Source: Gammaproteobacteria bacterium
GTDB taxonomy: Bacteria; Pseudomonadota; Gammaproteobacteria; Eutrophobiales; Eutrophobiaceae
Direction of reading: 5' to 3'
Length of the DNA: 7,229 nucleotides
NCBI GenBank assembly: GCA_009843675.1
Contig: VYCZ01000078.1
Span: 1 to 7,229 of the forward strand
How positions within the stretch are numbered: position 1 is the stretch's first letter; every line of letters begins with the position of its first letter. The translations under genes and the position numbers were made by a program. The notes under the pieces are model-generated. The model did not search any database. It worked only from the letters and a program-made list of their open reading frames with translations, and was not told the DNA's origin. This document shows, one piece after another, positions 7,021-7,229 of the stretch.

Positions 7021-7036
7021 TGTGAGAAAACTCACA
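7021..7036. promoter_or_regulatory. CRP-type operator TGTGA-N6-TCACA
   Basis: The 16 bases TGTGAGAAAACTCACA match both half-sites of the CRP consensus (TGTGA, six bases, TCACA) exactly, with the expected A-rich flank AAAA on the left and AAAAT on the right. The centre (7028.5) is about 60 bases upstream of the predicted start of the comEA-like transcript, close to the -61.5 spacing of class I CRP-activated promoters. It is also about 177 bases upstream of the rightward promoter. The same bases could form a six-pair hairpin with an AAAA loop, but no gene ends here. Confidence 0.6.
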
Positions 7037-7068
7037 AAATCCGAAAAATTGTTTGCGCAGGGTCTCGT

Positions 7069-7083
7069 CGAATACCGTATTCG
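7069..7083. repeat. 15-base palindrome CGAATAC-C-GTATTCG
   Basis: Two perfect seven-base arms flank a single central C. It lies between the CRP-type site and the rightward promoter, so it could be an operator for a dimeric regulator. I do not recognise it as the site of a known regulator. Confidence 0.35.
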
Positions 7084-7170
7084 GACGGCATGATTGGGCG
7101 GAAAGTGCTTATCCTGGGTGTTGCAGTGACCGATGCGCTGCTTGACCGGCTTGTGGCCAGAACGTTACAC

Positions 7171-7199
7171 CCGACAGTACTTGCGATTTATGCTATACT
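7171..7199 (+). promoter_or_regulatory. Extended -10 promoter reading rightward out of the window
   Basis: TATACT at 7194-7199 matches five of six -10 positions and is preceded by TGC, an extended -10 element. CCGACA at 7171-7176, 17 bases upstream, matches four of six -35 positions. Transcription would start near 7206 and run towards a gene that begins beyond the window, divergent from the comEA-like gene. Confidence 0.55.
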
Positions 7200-7229
7200 T
7201 TAGCGTCATTCCGGGGCATGCGATACAAT

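Larger units (their letters stand above)
6913..7229. other. Intergenic control region between comEA-like gene and an off-window rightward gene
   Basis: No gene can be supported in these 317 bases. They hold a minus-strand promoter for the comEA-like gene, a CRP-type palindrome, a 15-base palindrome and a plus-strand promoter, each listed separately. The frames that cross the region do not resemble proteins I know. Confidence 0.6.

Noticed and set aside
7090..7203. A 37-residue plus-strand frame beginning MIGRKVLILG
   Set aside because: No ribosome binding site, no recognised family, and the rightward promoter lies inside its end, so it is unlikely to be translated.

Overview
The window looks like chromosomal housekeeping DNA from a gammaproteobacterium, probably one without a close cultured relative. 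The six-gene block leuS-lptE-holA-proA-nadD-rsfS, all on the minus strand, is the order known from the Pseudomonas-type cell-envelope/replication cluster. The proteins are GC-rich in codon use and align with the E. coli and Pseudomonas families along their whole length. I could not place it below class level.

Layout, right to left in the direction of transcription. Positions 6913-7229 hold no gene I can defend. They carry a probable minus-strand promoter for a small comEA-like gene, a near-ideal CRP-type palindrome, a second palindrome, and a strong extended -10 promoter pointing right towards a gene outside the window. A secreted ComEA-like helix-hairpin-helix protein lies at 6640-6912, followed by a perfect 11-bp-arm hairpin. 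An AT-rich leader of about 140 bases then contains a candidate leuS promoter and a possible 30-residue membrane peptide. leuS follows, then lptE, holA, proA, nadD and rsfS, which are tightly spaced or overlapping (an 11-base overlap of holA with proA, a 4-base overlap of nadD with rsfS). The last 25 bases carry no gene start. In related genomes rlmH comes next.

Together the block covers leucyl-tRNA charging (LeuRS), lipopolysaccharide export to the outer membrane (LptE), the clamp loader of DNA polymerase III (HolA), proline synthesis (ProA), NAD synthesis (NadD) and ribosome silencing in starvation (RsfS). Close packing suggests one transcript from the leuS leader.

The most unusual feature is that two consecutive, normally essential genes each carry one in-frame stop codon with the reading frame otherwise perfect on both sides. 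leuS has TAG at 5102-5100 where a leucine is expected. lptE has TGA at 3772-3770 exactly where the lipid-modified cysteine is expected. The other genes end with ordinary TGA, TAA and TAG stops at their conserved C-termini, so a changed genetic code is not supported. Sequence error, recent decay, or stop-codon suppression are the remaining explanations, with error the simplest.
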